Source: an uncultured Trueperaceae bacterium (lineage in GTDB: Bacteria > Deinococcota > Deinococci > Deinococcales > Trueperaceae). Taken from it: DNA of 47,242 nucleotides. Positions 8,344-18,387 of this stretch are shown in pieces. Position numbers and translations under genes: made by a program. Below the pieces are notes generated by a model, which saw nothing but the letters and a program-made list of their open reading frames with translations, had not been told where the DNA came from and made no database searches. Each line of letters opens with the position of its first letter. The first letter of the stretch is position 1. The stretch spans positions 1-47,242 of the forward strand of contig CALCHY010000094.1 in the NCBI GenBank assembly GCA_937907415.1, read 5' to 3'.

Positions 8344-9525
8344 ATGAGCCTGTTAGGCAAGGCGGCGTCAGGTGCCCGCCTCACACCAGACGAAGCCGTC
8401 CAGCTGTACGACTTGCCGCTATTCGACCTCGCAGCCGCCGCCGACGCCGTGCGCAACATGCGTACAGACCCGAAGACGGTCACCTACCTGATCGACCGCA
8501 ACATCAACTACTCGAACGTCTGCTCCGTCGGCTGCGCTTTCTGCGGTTTCTACCGCACCCGGCGCCAGGACGACTCGTACACCCTCTCGTACGAGCAGAT
8601 CTCGCAGAAGATCGTCGAACTCGAGAACGTAGGCGGGAGCCGCATCCTCATGCAGGGCGGGGTCAACCGCTACCTCCCGTTCGACTGGTACCTGGAGCTC
8701 ATGCGCCACCTCAAGCTGAACCACCCGACCATCCGCGTCGAGGCGTTCAGCCCAGAGGAGATCAGGGGCATGGCGGAGCTGACGGGCATGACTACCCGCA
8801 ACGTCCTCGTCGAACTACAAGCTGCCGGCCTAGACGGCCTACCTGGCGGCGGAGGCGAGATGCTCGTCGACGAGGTGCGGCTCGCACGCTACGTTTCCCC
8901 AGGGCGCATCTCCTCTGACGACTGGATCCGGGTCATGGGCGAGGCGCAGTCGTTGGGCCTGTACACGACGGCCACCATGGTGATCGGCTTCGGCGAGACG
9001 CCCAAGCAGCGCGTGGAGAGCCTCATGCGCGTTCGCGACCAACAGGACCGTGCCCTCGCTAGCCACGGCAACGGCTTCTCGGCGTTCATCTCCTGGACGC
9101 TGCAGACGCAAGGGGTGCGCATCGAGGGCAAGGCGCCGGGCGCGGGCGCTCACGAGTACCTGCAGAACGTCGCCGTCAGCCGCCTGTTGCTAGACAACGT
9201 CGTGAACTTTCAGGCCTCGTGGCCGACCATGGGTTACAAGGTCGCGCAGACAGCGCTCTACTTCGGCTGCAACGACTTCGGCTCCACCATGCTCGAGGAG
9301 AACGTCGTTTCACAAGCTGGCGCCAAGCACAGCAACACCCCTGAGAGCGAGATCGTGCGCCAGATCGTCGACGCCGGTTACGAGCCAGCGCAACGCGACT
9401 CGCTGTACGGCATCCTGCGCCGCGTCGACCCGCGCGAGTTTCAGCTCCCCAGCGCCGCTAGCGCGCCTTCCGGGCAACTCGCCGCCAGTGTCGCGGTAGC
9501 TGGTTCTGACGCGTCAGTTGGCTAG
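8344..9525 (+). CDS. mqnC: MqnC, cyclic dehypoxanthinyl futalosine synthase (radical SAM)
   Basis: A 393-residue radical SAM enzyme. The 4Fe-4S motif CX3CX2C is C60, C64, C67 in NVCSVGCAFCGF, preceded by the family-typical DRNINYSN. MQGGVNRYLPFDWY and the EAFSPEEI stretch are hallmarks of the MqnC/MqnE/CofH group, and MqnC fits best in length and motifs. It catalyses ring formation to cyclic dehypoxanthinyl futalosine in the futalosine route to menaquinone, in the cytoplasm. The start is well fixed by the promoter six bases upstream. The next gene, an amidohydrolase, starts 11 bases downstream and probably acts in the same pathway. CofH/CofG are the main alternatives but less likely. Confidence 0.9.
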   Translation: MSLLGKAASGARLTPDEAVQLYDLPLFDLAAAADAVRNMRTDPKTVTYLIDRNINYSNVCSVGCAFCGFYRTRRQDDSYTLSYEQISQKIVELENVGGSRILMQGGVNRYLPFDWYLELMRHLKLNHPTIRVEAFSPEEIRGMAELTGMTTRNVLVELQAAGLDGLPGGGGEMLVDEVRLARYVSPGRISSDDWIRVMGEAQSLGLYTTATMVIGFGETPKQRVESLMRVRDQQDRALASHGNGFSAFISWTLQTQGVRIEGKAPGAGAHEYLQNVAVSRLLLDNVVNFQASWPTMGYKVAQTALYFGCNDFGSTMLEENVVSQAGAKHSNTPESEIVRQIVDAGYEPAQRDSLYGILRRVDPREFQLPSAASAPSGQLAASVAVAGSDASVG

Positions 9526-9536
9526 GCGCTTTCCTC

Positions 9537-10736
9537 GTGGCCACGAGTCAACTTGAGAGGCTGATCGGGTCAGCGCCAGCCGCGCTTGGGCGGGTCGTGG
9601 CGCGAGCGGACGTCGTCTATGACGGCCTCGGCCTTCCTAGAGCCGACGGGGCCGTGGTCGTGCAGCGAGCTCCGGGCGTAAGCAGCATCGTCAACGTGAC
9701 GAGCAGCGTGGACGCCACGGCGGCCTACCCGGACGCCGCCCTGCTGGATTGTGGATTCGCCGTCTCACCGCCCGTCGTGAACGCCCACACGCACCTCGAC
9801 CTCTCGCACATGACGTACACACCTGGCGCGTACGTGGATTTCATCGCCACGGTCGTGGCGCACGCCGGCAGTGGCGGACGGGGGTTGGCGGCAGCGCGGA
9901 GCGGCCTAGCCGAACTCGCGGCTAACGGCACCACCATCATCGGAGACGTCGTCACCGACGAAGGCGTCATGGAGCTGCTCCTGTCGCAAACGGCCGTTGG
10001 AGGCGTTGCGTACTGGGAGGTCTTCGCCCCACGCCGAGAGGACGCGGACGCCGTCTTCGAAGCGACGGTGCGACGCCTCACGCGTTTCAGGGCCCTGCAG
10101 CGCGTGGGCGGCATGCGCGTAGGGCTCTCGCCGCACACGCCGCATACCGTAAGCGCGCCGCTGCTGCAGCGCCTCGTCGCTTTCGCCAGGGCCGAGCGCA
10201 TCCCACTCGCCATCCACGTCGCCGAAGCCCCAGCGGAACGCGAACTCCATGAGCGCGGCAGCGGCCAGTTGGCTGAAGCGTTGGCGGCCGCCGGCTTCGC
10301 CTTTCAAGCGACAGGCGGCTCACCCGTGCGTTACCTCGATGAACTCGGGGTGCTCGATGTGGCACCGACGCTGGTTCATGGGGTGCAGGTCGACGAGAGC
10401 GACGTGCGGCTCATCGCCCGCTCTGGCGCGGTCGTCGTCCACTGCCCAAGGTCGAACGCCGCCCTCGAGTGCGGCAGCTTCCCGTGGGCCATGTACGCGC
10501 GCCACGGCGTTGCCTTGGCCTTCGGGACCGACTCGCGCGGCTCGAGCCCCGACCTCGACGTCACCGCCGAAGTCATGGCGGCACTCGAGCAACAGGGCGC
10601 AGGTCTGAACCCACGGGCCGCCGTGCGGGCCGCCGTCAAGGGGGGGCACCAGGCGCTCGGCGTCACGCCTCCGCGCGTTGCGCGCGGCGCGCCAGCCACG
10701 GCGCTCGTCGCGTGGAGCGCCGAGGCGCATGACTAG
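9537..10736 (+). CDS. amidohydrolase, probable aminodeoxyfutalosine deaminase (TRZ/ATZ-type)
   Basis: A 399-residue metal-dependent deaminase. The first metal pair is VNAHTHLDLS (H84, H86). Next come the HVAEAPAERE histidine, LVHGVQV, the CPRSNAALECG motif and FGTDSRGSSPDLD, the late aspartate region of cytosine/adenosine/TRZ-type deaminases. In several bacteria an enzyme of this class deaminates aminodeoxyfutalosine to futalosine (MqnX). Placement 11 bases behind mqnC makes that the most likely role (inference from context). A chlorohydrolase or nucleoside-analogue deaminase is the alternative. The GTG start has no clear ribosome-binding site, and the end of mqnC is very close, so translation may be coupled. 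Confidence 0.75.
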   Translation: MATSQLERLIGSAPAALGRVVARADVVYDGLGLPRADGAVVVQRAPGVSSIVNVTSSVDATAAYPDAALLDCGFAVSPPVVNAHTHLDLSHMTYTPGAYVDFIATVVAHAGSGGRGLAAARSGLAELAANGTTIIGDVVTDEGVMELLLSQTAVGGVAYWEVFAPRREDADAVFEATVRRLTRFRALQRVGGMRVGLSPHTPHTVSAPLLQRLVAFARAERIPLAIHVAEAPAERELHERGSGQLAEALAAAGFAFQATGGSPVRYLDELGVLDVAPTLVHGVQVDESDVRLIARSGAVVVHCPRSNAALECGSFPWAMYARHGVALAFGTDSRGSSPDLDVTAEVMAALEQQGAGLNPRAAVRAAVKGGHQALGVTPPRVARGAPATALVAWSAEAHD

Positions 10737-10843
10737 TGCGTCCAGCCGCCGGTGTCTAGCTGGTTACATGGAGAAGTTCGACTTGGCACATACTCTAGGG
10801 TTAGTAACGGCGCAAGCAGCGCCCGATTTGAGGAGTAGATCTG

Positions 10844-11173
10844 ATGGCTAACACCGTCGAGTTCACTGACAGCAACTTCGCTAGCGAAACGGGCAAGGGC
10901 CTCGTACTGGTTGACTTCTGGGCGCCATGGTGCGGCCCTTGTCGGATGGTCGGACCCGTTATCGAGGAGCTGGCGGGTGAATACACGGGCAAGGTCAAGG
11001 TCGGCAAGCTCAACGTCGATGACAACATGCGTGTGGCGCAGGAGTTCCGCGTCATGAGCATCCCTACCGTCATGCTCTTCAAGGACGGTCAACCGGTAGA
11101 AGTCATGGTCGGCGCCCAACCGAAGTCGGCGTACCAGGCTCGCCTGACGAAGCACCTACCAGTCGGGGTCTAA
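10844..11173 (+). CDS. trxA: thioredoxin
   Basis: A 109-residue classical thioredoxin. The active site is [10 protein letters not shown] (C30, C33) and the cis-proline loop is MSIPTVMLF. Length and motifs match the general disulfide reductase of the cytoplasm; there is no signal peptide or membrane segment. A GAGGAG ribosome-binding site (10830-10835) lies 8 bases before the ATG. The 107 bases upstream hold a weak TTGGCA (10783-10788) but no clear -10 box. A GC-rich hairpin closes the unit downstream. Confidence 0.95.
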   Translation: MANTVEFTDSNFASETGKGLVLVDFWAPWCGPCRMVGPVIEELAGEYTGKVKVGKLNVDDNMRVAQEFRVMSIPTVMLFKDGQPVEVMVGAQPKSAYQARLTKHLPVGV

Positions 11174-11194
11174 GCGCACTTCACGCTAGTGCGT

Positions 11195-11229
11195 AAGGGG
11201 TCGGGGCCGGGTTCGGCCCTGACCCCCTT
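11195..11229. terminator. hairpin terminator between trxA and the lipoprotein gene
   Basis: A GC-rich arm beginning AAGGGG pairs with the arm ending CCCCCTT across a GGGTTC loop, with one bulge and one wobble pair. The T-rich tail is short. It lies between two convergent genes and could serve both. Confidence 0.55.
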
Positions 11230-11252
11230 CGCTTGCGTTCAGTTAGACGGCG

Positions 11253-11645
11253 TTAGCCGGGGTTGAACTGTGAGACTCCGCGGGGTGAAACGCGCCACCC
11301 CACGCCAGGCAGCCGCGATGACGTCAGCGTCAGTACGTAACTCGAGCCGTCTGACGCGAACTCTTGGAGCGTCCAGCGCGCGCCCTCCGGCAGCTTCACG
11401 TCGATGAGGGCGTTGGTGGTGTAGACGCCCGCCTCCAGGTGACCTAGTTCCATGCGGTGGAAGAGGACCTGCGCGGTGCGCTCCAACTCTGCCGCGACGG
11501 GGTCGGTGGAGGCGCCGGGACCGAACGCGCCAGGTGCGCAGGCCGCGAGCACGAGCAGGAGAGGGGCGATGAGCGCCAGGCGCCTCGCAGCCAACGGCGT
11601 GCGGGCGCTGCTGTGGAAGTGGGCGGTTGGACTGGAGTGCATCAT
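11253..11645 (-). CDS. small lipoprotein of unknown function
   Basis: A 130-residue protein. Residues 21-36 form a basic-then-hydrophobic signal (RRLALIAPLLLVLAAC) with lipobox LAAC, so the mature chain would be lipidated at C36. The rest carries beta-rich segments (YVLTLTSSRLPGVGWRVSP) and matches nothing I recognise. The start chosen is ATG at 11645, with a TAGCAT box five bases upstream; a second ATG follows directly at 11642. A third option is ATG at 11699, which overlaps the stop of the upstream regulator, but that would give an unusually long N-region. It probably belongs with the regulator gene functionally. Confidence 0.65.
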   Translation of the reverse strand: MMHSSPTAHFHSSARTPLAARRLALIAPLLLVLAACAPGAFGPGASTDPVAAELERTAQVLFHRMELGHLEAGVYTTNALIDVKLPEGARWTLQEFASDGSSYVLTLTSSRLPGVGWRVSPRGVSQFNPG

Positions 11646-11698
11646 CCCTAATGCTAACCAGGTGGCGCGTGAGTGGCGTGACCAACTCGTGGAGGTCA

Positions 11699-12406
11699 TC
11701 ACTCGACCTCTTCGAGCACGGGCGCCAAGCCCATGCGGACGACGTAGCGCTGGGAGCCGGAGTGGCGTTGGTAGCGCTGCACCAGCGCGAACATCTCGCG
11801 CTGCAGCTCCTTGGCGTCCGCGAAGTCCAGTTGAACCTGGTCTCTCCATAGCGAGAGCGTCGCAGGCGCCTCCGCGTCTAGGGTGGTGGCGTTGACGTCG
11901 GGAGTCACCGCCGTCTGCACTTGCAGGCGCCCGCGCCGATCGCGGTAGAAGCGCGTGCCCCACTCACCGAGCGCCTCGCGTCGCCCCCGCACGACGTTGC
12001 GGCGCAGGAGGCGCTCCCAGTAGTCGTCGCGCTCGGCCAAGGCAGCCTCGAGGGACTCAGAGTGCGTGACCTCGAACGGCACGAAGAACACCTCGGCCGT
12101 CGAGCGGTAAAGCCTTATCGGCCGGCCAGCCCGCGGGACCAAGCCAGCCACCTCGACCAGACCTAGGTTCACGAAGCGCTGCACGCGCTTGAGGGTGGTG
12201 TTGGCCTTCTCGTTGCTCTCTTGCGCCGCCGTGGTCACGCTGACCGCGCGTCCGATGAAGGGGGCGAGGTGGCGGAGGCTCGCTGGGCTGGTGAGTGCGT
12301 CTGCCGCTTGCGCCTCGGTGATGATGCGCGTGCGCGCCCCGTGCGCCGGGACAGCCTCGTCGCCAGCGGTGTCCGCGTAACGTCTAGGTGATTGTGGCCC
12401 TGTCAT
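11699..12406 (-). CDS. winged-helix transcriptional regulator (ArsR-like)
   Basis: A 235-residue protein. Residues about 35-100 look like a winged helix-turn-helix: TSPASLRHLAPFIG, then a helical stretch NTTLKRVQRFVNLGLVEV and a wing with RAGRPIRLYRS. The C-terminal half (about 110-235) is an acidic alpha/beta region that might bind a ligand. The frame is open to 12472, but ATG at 12406 is better: a TACTCT box (12414-12419) precedes it by seven bases. The gene is divergent from acnA with about 100 bases between starts, so control of acnA and of its own lipoprotein neighbour is plausible but unproven. Confidence 0.7.
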   Translation of the reverse strand: MTGPQSPRRYADTAGDEAVPAHGARTRIITEAQAADALTSPASLRHLAPFIGRAVSVTTAAQESNEKANTTLKRVQRFVNLGLVEVAGLVPRAGRPIRLYRSTAEVFFVPFEVTHSESLEAALAERDDYWERLLRRNVVRGRREALGEWGTRFYRDRRGRLQVQTAVTPDVNATTLDAEAPATLSLWRDQVQLDFADAKELQREMFALVQRYQRHSGSQRYVVRMGLAPVLEEVE

Positions 12407-12507
12407 ATCACTTAGAGTAGCGGCAAGATTGGATGCGTGAGGGCAGTATGCCGCCTCGGCTGGCGGCCCCATGGCGCACGAGCTTCGACACTAGACAAGG
12501 AGCGAAC

Positions 12508-15240
<2,733 letters not shown>

Positions 15241-15267
15241 ACTGACGTCGCGACTGCGAAAAACCTC

Positions 15268-15295
15268 TTGTGACCCCGCGCATGGCCGGTATACT
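15268..15295 (+). promoter_or_regulatory. strong promoter, leaderless type, for the 139-aa anchored protein
   Basis: TTGTGA (15268-15273), a 16-base spacer and TATACT (15290-15295), then six bases to the ATG at 15302. It is one of the best matches to sigma-70 consensus in the window. Confidence 0.7.
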
Positions 15296-15301
15296 CCGGC
15301 C

Positions 15302-15721
15302 ATGCGCGGTTTCATAGGCTTCCTGGTCATCGTCGCCATCATCTTCTTCGCCGTTGGCGAGACACGCGGATGGTACTTGGGCCTACCCGGCCAAACACCC
15401 ATACTCGTCTACAAGAAGGACTTCACCTCGACGACCTCGCGCCGCACCACCCAGCGGACCGACATGCCGGTGCGCTTCACTGGCGAGGTCAAGAGGGGCA
15501 CCGTTGAGGTCGAGGTGCGTTACCAGCGCCCAGAGAGCTTCCAGACCGGGGCAGCCGCCGGCCCTGAAACCAAGATCTTCGAGGCGACTTACGTGAAGGG
15601 TCAACGCGTCGCGCTCGATCGCGTGTTCGAGAACGGCGGTGGCGTGTACACCGTCATCGTGCGTTACCAGGACGCGACGGGCATCTTCACCATGACGCTG
15701 CCTGGCGGCTCGGAACTCTAG
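15302..15721 (+). CDS. small secreted or membrane-anchored protein of unknown function
   Basis: A 139-residue protein with one N-terminal hydrophobic helix (residues about 3-18, FIGFLVIVAIIFFAVG). The rest is hydrophilic, beta-rich and threonine-rich: VRFTGEVKRGTVEVEVRYQ, then an IFEATYVKGQRVAL segment and VYTVIVRYQDATG. There is no lipobox, so it is an uncleaved anchor or a signal peptide. I do not recognise the family. The start is well supported by the promoter with a six-base gap. It is monocistronic and converges on the SDR gene with 12 bases between stops. Confidence 0.7.
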   Translation: MRGFIGFLVIVAIIFFAVGETRGWYLGLPGQTPILVYKKDFTSTTSRRTTQRTDMPVRFTGEVKRGTVEVEVRYQRPESFQTGAAAGPETKIFEATYVKGQRVALDRVFENGGGVYTVIVRYQDATGIFTMTLPGGSEL

Positions 15722-15733
15722 CCGCTCCAGCCG

Positions 15734-16582
15734 TCAACCGCGGCGCCTAGCCGCCTCGAGCGCGTCCCACTGCTCGCTCGTGACGGCGTCAAGCAGGTTG
15801 AACTCGCCTGCGTTGAAGGCGCTCTCGCCGCCGTCGAGGTAGATGAGGTCGCCCGTCATGTAGCCGGCCTCGTCGGAGAGCATGTAACTCGCCAAGTTGG
15901 CTAGCTCGAGGTGATCGCCGACGCGTCCTAGCGGCACGCGGCTCTCGAAGAGCGCCTCGATGTCCTTGGTAGGCATGAGGCGGCTCCACGCCCCCTGCGT
16001 CGGGAACGGCCCTGGTGCGATGGCGTTCAGTCGGATGCCGTACTTGCCCCACTCGCCAGCCAAAGAGCGCGTTAGCGACACGACCCCCGCCTTGGCGACC
16101 GCTGACGGCACCACGTAGCCAGAACCGCGCTCGGCGTACGTCGCGGCGATCGAGAGGACTACGCCCTTCGCGCCGGACGCGATCCAGCGCTTGCCAAGCT
16201 CGAGCGTCATGTAAACGCTGCCGTGCAGCACGATCCCTAGCACGCTATCGAACGCGCGGTGCGACAGCCTCTCCGTCGGGGAGATGAAGTTGCCCGCTGC
16301 GTTGTTGACGAGGGCGTCGACCTTCCCGAACTCCGCGAAGGCGGCGTCAAGCGCCCCTGACACTGCCTCCGGGTCGCGCACGTCGAGGGCGAGCGGCAGC
16401 ACGCGCCCGCCGGTCTCGGCCTCGAGGGCGGCGGCCTGCTCGGAGAGGAGGTCGAAGCGCCGGCTGGCGATGATGGCGTTCGCGCCCAGGCTTAGGAAGC
16501 GTCTGGTCATCGAGAGCCCAAGGCCGCTCCCGCCGCCCGTTACGAACACGACCTTGCCTTGCAACAGATCTGGACTGTACAT
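15734..16582 (-). CDS. SDR oxidoreductase, 2,4-dienoyl-CoA reductase-like
   Basis: A 282-residue short-chain dehydrogenase. The cofactor motif is TGGGSGLGLSM (about residues 15-25), with ASRR after strand 2 suggesting NADPH. NNAAGNFISPTERLS and VVPSAVAKAGVVSLTRSL, followed by EWGKYGIRLNAIAPGP, are characteristic of the peroxisomal/mitochondrial DECR branch, in which the usual YxxxK is replaced by an SAxAK pattern as here. Such enzymes reduce 2,4-dienoyl-CoA during unsaturated fatty-acid oxidation. Only a weak GAGG lies before the ATG. It is divergent from the SpoIID-like gene (81 bases). Confidence 0.8.
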   Translation of the reverse strand: MYSPDLLQGKVVFVTGGGSGLGLSMTRRFLSLGANAIIASRRFDLLSEQAAALEAETGGRVLPLALDVRDPEAVSGALDAAFAEFGKVDALVNNAAGNFISPTERLSHRAFDSVLGIVLHGSVYMTLELGKRWIASGAKGVVLSIAATYAERGSGYVVPSAVAKAGVVSLTRSLAGEWGKYGIRLNAIAPGPFPTQGAWSRLMPTKDIEALFESRVPLGRVGDHLELANLASYMLSDEAGYMTGDLIYLDGGESAFNAGEFNLLDAVTSEQWDALEAARRRG

Positions 16583-16663
16583 GCCTCATGGTGCCACGGG
16601 TGCGCGACGTTGTGGAGTATGTCCGGCGCGGCCGCGAGGCCAAAAGGTCATACTTGACCAGCT

Positions 16664-17788
16664 ATGCCACCGCGCCGTCTCCACTTCTTCTCGCTACTGC
16701 TACTTCTCGTGATGGGCCTGCCCAGTGGTCGCGCTCAGGTCTACCTTGCGGCTCCTACGCCCGTACGCGTGCTGCTAGCTGTCGCTCCGGATGTGACGGT
16801 GAGAGCTTTGGGGCCGCACAGCGGCGTTTCCGGCCGCGAGCGCTTCTCGACCGCCGCGCCCCTCGACTGGCCCGTCAGCGCGCGCGCTGGTCGGCTAGTC
16901 ATCGACGGGCGCGAGTTGGGGGAGACGCTGACGCTAGAATCCAGCGCGGGCAACCTGGAAGTGAGTGGCAGGCGTTACCGGGGCGCCATCAGGTTGAGTG
17001 CCGTGGGTGACGAAGTCGAGGTCGTGAACGTACTCGACATCGAAGCCTACCTACGTGGGGTCGTGCCGTCCGAGATGGCGGCGTCGTGGCCGCTCGAAGC
17101 GCTCAAGGCGCAGGCCGTCGCCGCGCGCTCTTACACGCTCGTGTCCTTGAACCCAGGCGGCAGGTACGACCTGTGCGCCACCGTAGACTGCCAGGTCTAC
17201 CGCGGCGTCGAAGCCGAGCACCCACGCACGGACGAGGCCATCGCGGCAACCGCTGGCGTCGTCGTCACTTACTTGGGCGAGACCGCCAAGACCTACTATC
17301 ACTCCGATTCCGGTGGCGCCGTTGCTTCTAGCCAAGAAGTGTGGGGCTCGAGCATCCCGTATCTCGTCGCGCTGCAGGACGTCCCGTCCACTACGCCACA
17401 CCGCGCATGGACCGCGCGCCTCGACGCCAGCGTGGTGACGCGCAGCCTCGCAGCTGCTGGCGTTGGGGTCGGCACCGTGAGTGGGTTGCGGGTGCTGAAG
17501 CTGAGCGAGTCTGGCCGCGTGTCCGAACTCGAGGTGACCGGCAGCGGCGGCTCGCGCGTGCTACGCGGCTCGCAGCTCACGACATTGGCCCGCGGCTGGG
17601 GCCTCAAGTCGATGCGTTTCAGCGTCCAGGGCGGCCTGGCCATCAAGGGTGACGGCTGGGGTCACGGCGTCGGCATGAGCCAGTACGGCGCCCGCGCCCT
17701 CGCCCAGTCCGGTTACGACTACGGGCGCATCCTCGGGTACTACTACCCGACCACCGCGCTAACGCGCTACGTGGCCGGGGCGCCCTGA
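16664..17788 (+). CDS. SpoIID/LytB-domain protein (putative secreted lytic transglycosylase)
   Basis: A 374-residue exported protein with a Sec signal at 1-24 (basic MPPRR, then LLLLLVMGL). The SpoIID domain spans about 115-370. Landmarks are LRGVVPSEMAASWPLEALKAQ with the catalytic-type glutamate, AVAARSYTL, YHSDSGGAVASSQEVWG and the C-terminal GDGWGHGVGMSQYGA. SpoIID of Bacillus is a peptidoglycan lytic transglycosylase used in engulfment. Non-spore-forming bacteria carry homologues for wall remodelling, and that is the likely role here. No Shine-Dalgarno is seen; CATACT at 16649-16654 is a possible -10 box nine bases from the ATG. It converges on csoR with seven bases between the genes. 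Confidence 0.88.
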   Translation: MPPRRLHFFSLLLLLVMGLPSGRAQVYLAAPTPVRVLLAVAPDVTVRALGPHSGVSGRERFSTAAPLDWPVSARAGRLVIDGRELGETLTLESSAGNLEVSGRRYRGAIRLSAVGDEVEVVNVLDIEAYLRGVVPSEMAASWPLEALKAQAVAARSYTLVSLNPGGRYDLCATVDCQVYRGVEAEHPRTDEAIAATAGVVVTYLGETAKTYYHSDSGGAVASSQEVWGSSIPYLVALQDVPSTTPHRAWTARLDASVVTRSLAAAGVGVGTVSGLRVLKLSESGRVSELEVTGSGGSRVLRGSQLTTLARGWGLKSMRFSVQGGLAIKGDGWGHGVGMSQYGARALAQSGYDYGRILGYYYPTTALTRYVAGAP

Positions 17789-17795
17789 ACGCGGC

Positions 17796-18077
17796 TCAGC
17801 CGCGCGCCAACCGAATGTTGGCCATCAGTTCCGTAAGGTCTTGCTCGCCGGCCGCCAAGCCAGCTTGGCAGTCGCTTAGGTAGTTCTCCAACAACTCGTC
17901 GCCAGCCGCGTCCAGGGCGCGGCGCACGCCTGCCAGCAGCGTGAGGACGTCCTTGCATGGGCGACCGTCCTCGACCATCACCTGCAGCCCCCGCACCTGC
18001 CCCTCGAGGCGCTTGAGCCTGTTGACTACTTTGCGCGTGGCCGCTTCGGTCTCGCGGTTCGTCGTTGACGTAGGCAC
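17796..18077 (-). CDS. CsoR/RcnR-family (DUF156) repressor with an altered metal site
   Basis: A 93-residue all-helical repressor with the family motif RLKRLEGQVRGLQVMVEDGRP. CsoR copper sensors bind Cu(I) with Cys-His-Cys (or Cys-His-His). Here the corresponding positions are C41, Y66 and C70: both thiols are kept at the 29-residue spacing, but the histidine four residues before the second cysteine is tyrosine. Thiol- or persulfide-sensing CstR proteins also keep only the two cysteines, so this may be a sulfur-species sensor rather than a copper sensor (inference). The GTG start has a strong AAAGGAGGG site. A G/C-tract operator lies directly upstream. No copper exporter or sulfur-oxidation gene is adjacent. 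Confidence 0.85.
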   Translation of the reverse strand: MPTSTTNRETEAATRKVVNRLKRLEGQVRGLQVMVEDGRPCKDVLTLLAGVRRALDAAGDELLENYLSDCQAGLAAGEQDLTELMANIRLARG

Positions 18078-18088
18078 GTACCCTCCTT

Positions 18089-18108
18089 TACCCCCGGGGA
18101 GTATTCTA
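18089..18108 (-). promoter_or_regulatory. csoR-family -10 box and autoregulatory operator
   Basis: On the minus strand TAGAAT (18108-18103) runs into TACTCCCCGGGGGTA (18103-18089). The latter is an inverted repeat with one mismatch and the TA-flanked G/C-tract look of CsoR-family operators. It covers the expected transcription start, between the -10 box and the ribosome-binding site. Confidence 0.6.
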
Positions 18109-18186
18109 CCGCCAGCGGGACGATGGCTAGGTTCGCGGCTAGGTGGCCCGCACCTGGTAGCCTCCTGGCATGTTCGGGGTGATCGA

Positions 18187-18387
18187 GTGAACTACGCTGC
18201 GCTCCTCGGGGTCATAGCCGCCGCCACCTTCACGTTGCCGCTCCTAGCGCGGCTCGCAGAGTCGTTGGGTTTGCACCGCAGCACAGGCGTCGTCGTCAGC
18301 TTGGCGATAGCGGTCGCGGTGGCGCTCGGGTGGTACGTGCGCGCGAGGTCGGCGGCCCGCAGGCGGGCGGGGGGTCCGGAGCAGTGA
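18187..18387 (+). CDS. small two-helix membrane protein
   Basis: A 66-residue protein beginning at GTG 18187. Residues about 4-22 (AALLGVIAAATFTLPLLA) and 35-52 (TGVVVSLAIAVAVALGWYV) are hydrophobic helices, and the tail is very basic (RARSAARRRAGG). The function is unknown. Its stop overlaps the rsmI GTG start as GTGA, so the two are translationally coupled. GGGGTGA just upstream is a plausible ribosome-binding site. The frame continues open upstream to 17941, but that part runs antisense to csoR and its operator and is not credible. Confidence 0.6.
   Translation: MNYAALLGVIAAATFTLPLLARLAESLGLHRSTGVVVSLAIAVAVALGWYVRARSAARRRAGGPEQ

Noticed and set aside
12447..12452. TATGCC as acnA -10 box
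   Set aside because: No -35-like hexamer at a sensible distance, and the match is weak; the acnA promoter remains unassigned.
17941..18186. N-terminal extension of the 66-aa membrane protein
   Set aside because: It would run antisense through the CsoR-family gene and its operator and has Ser/Arg-rich low-complexity composition.
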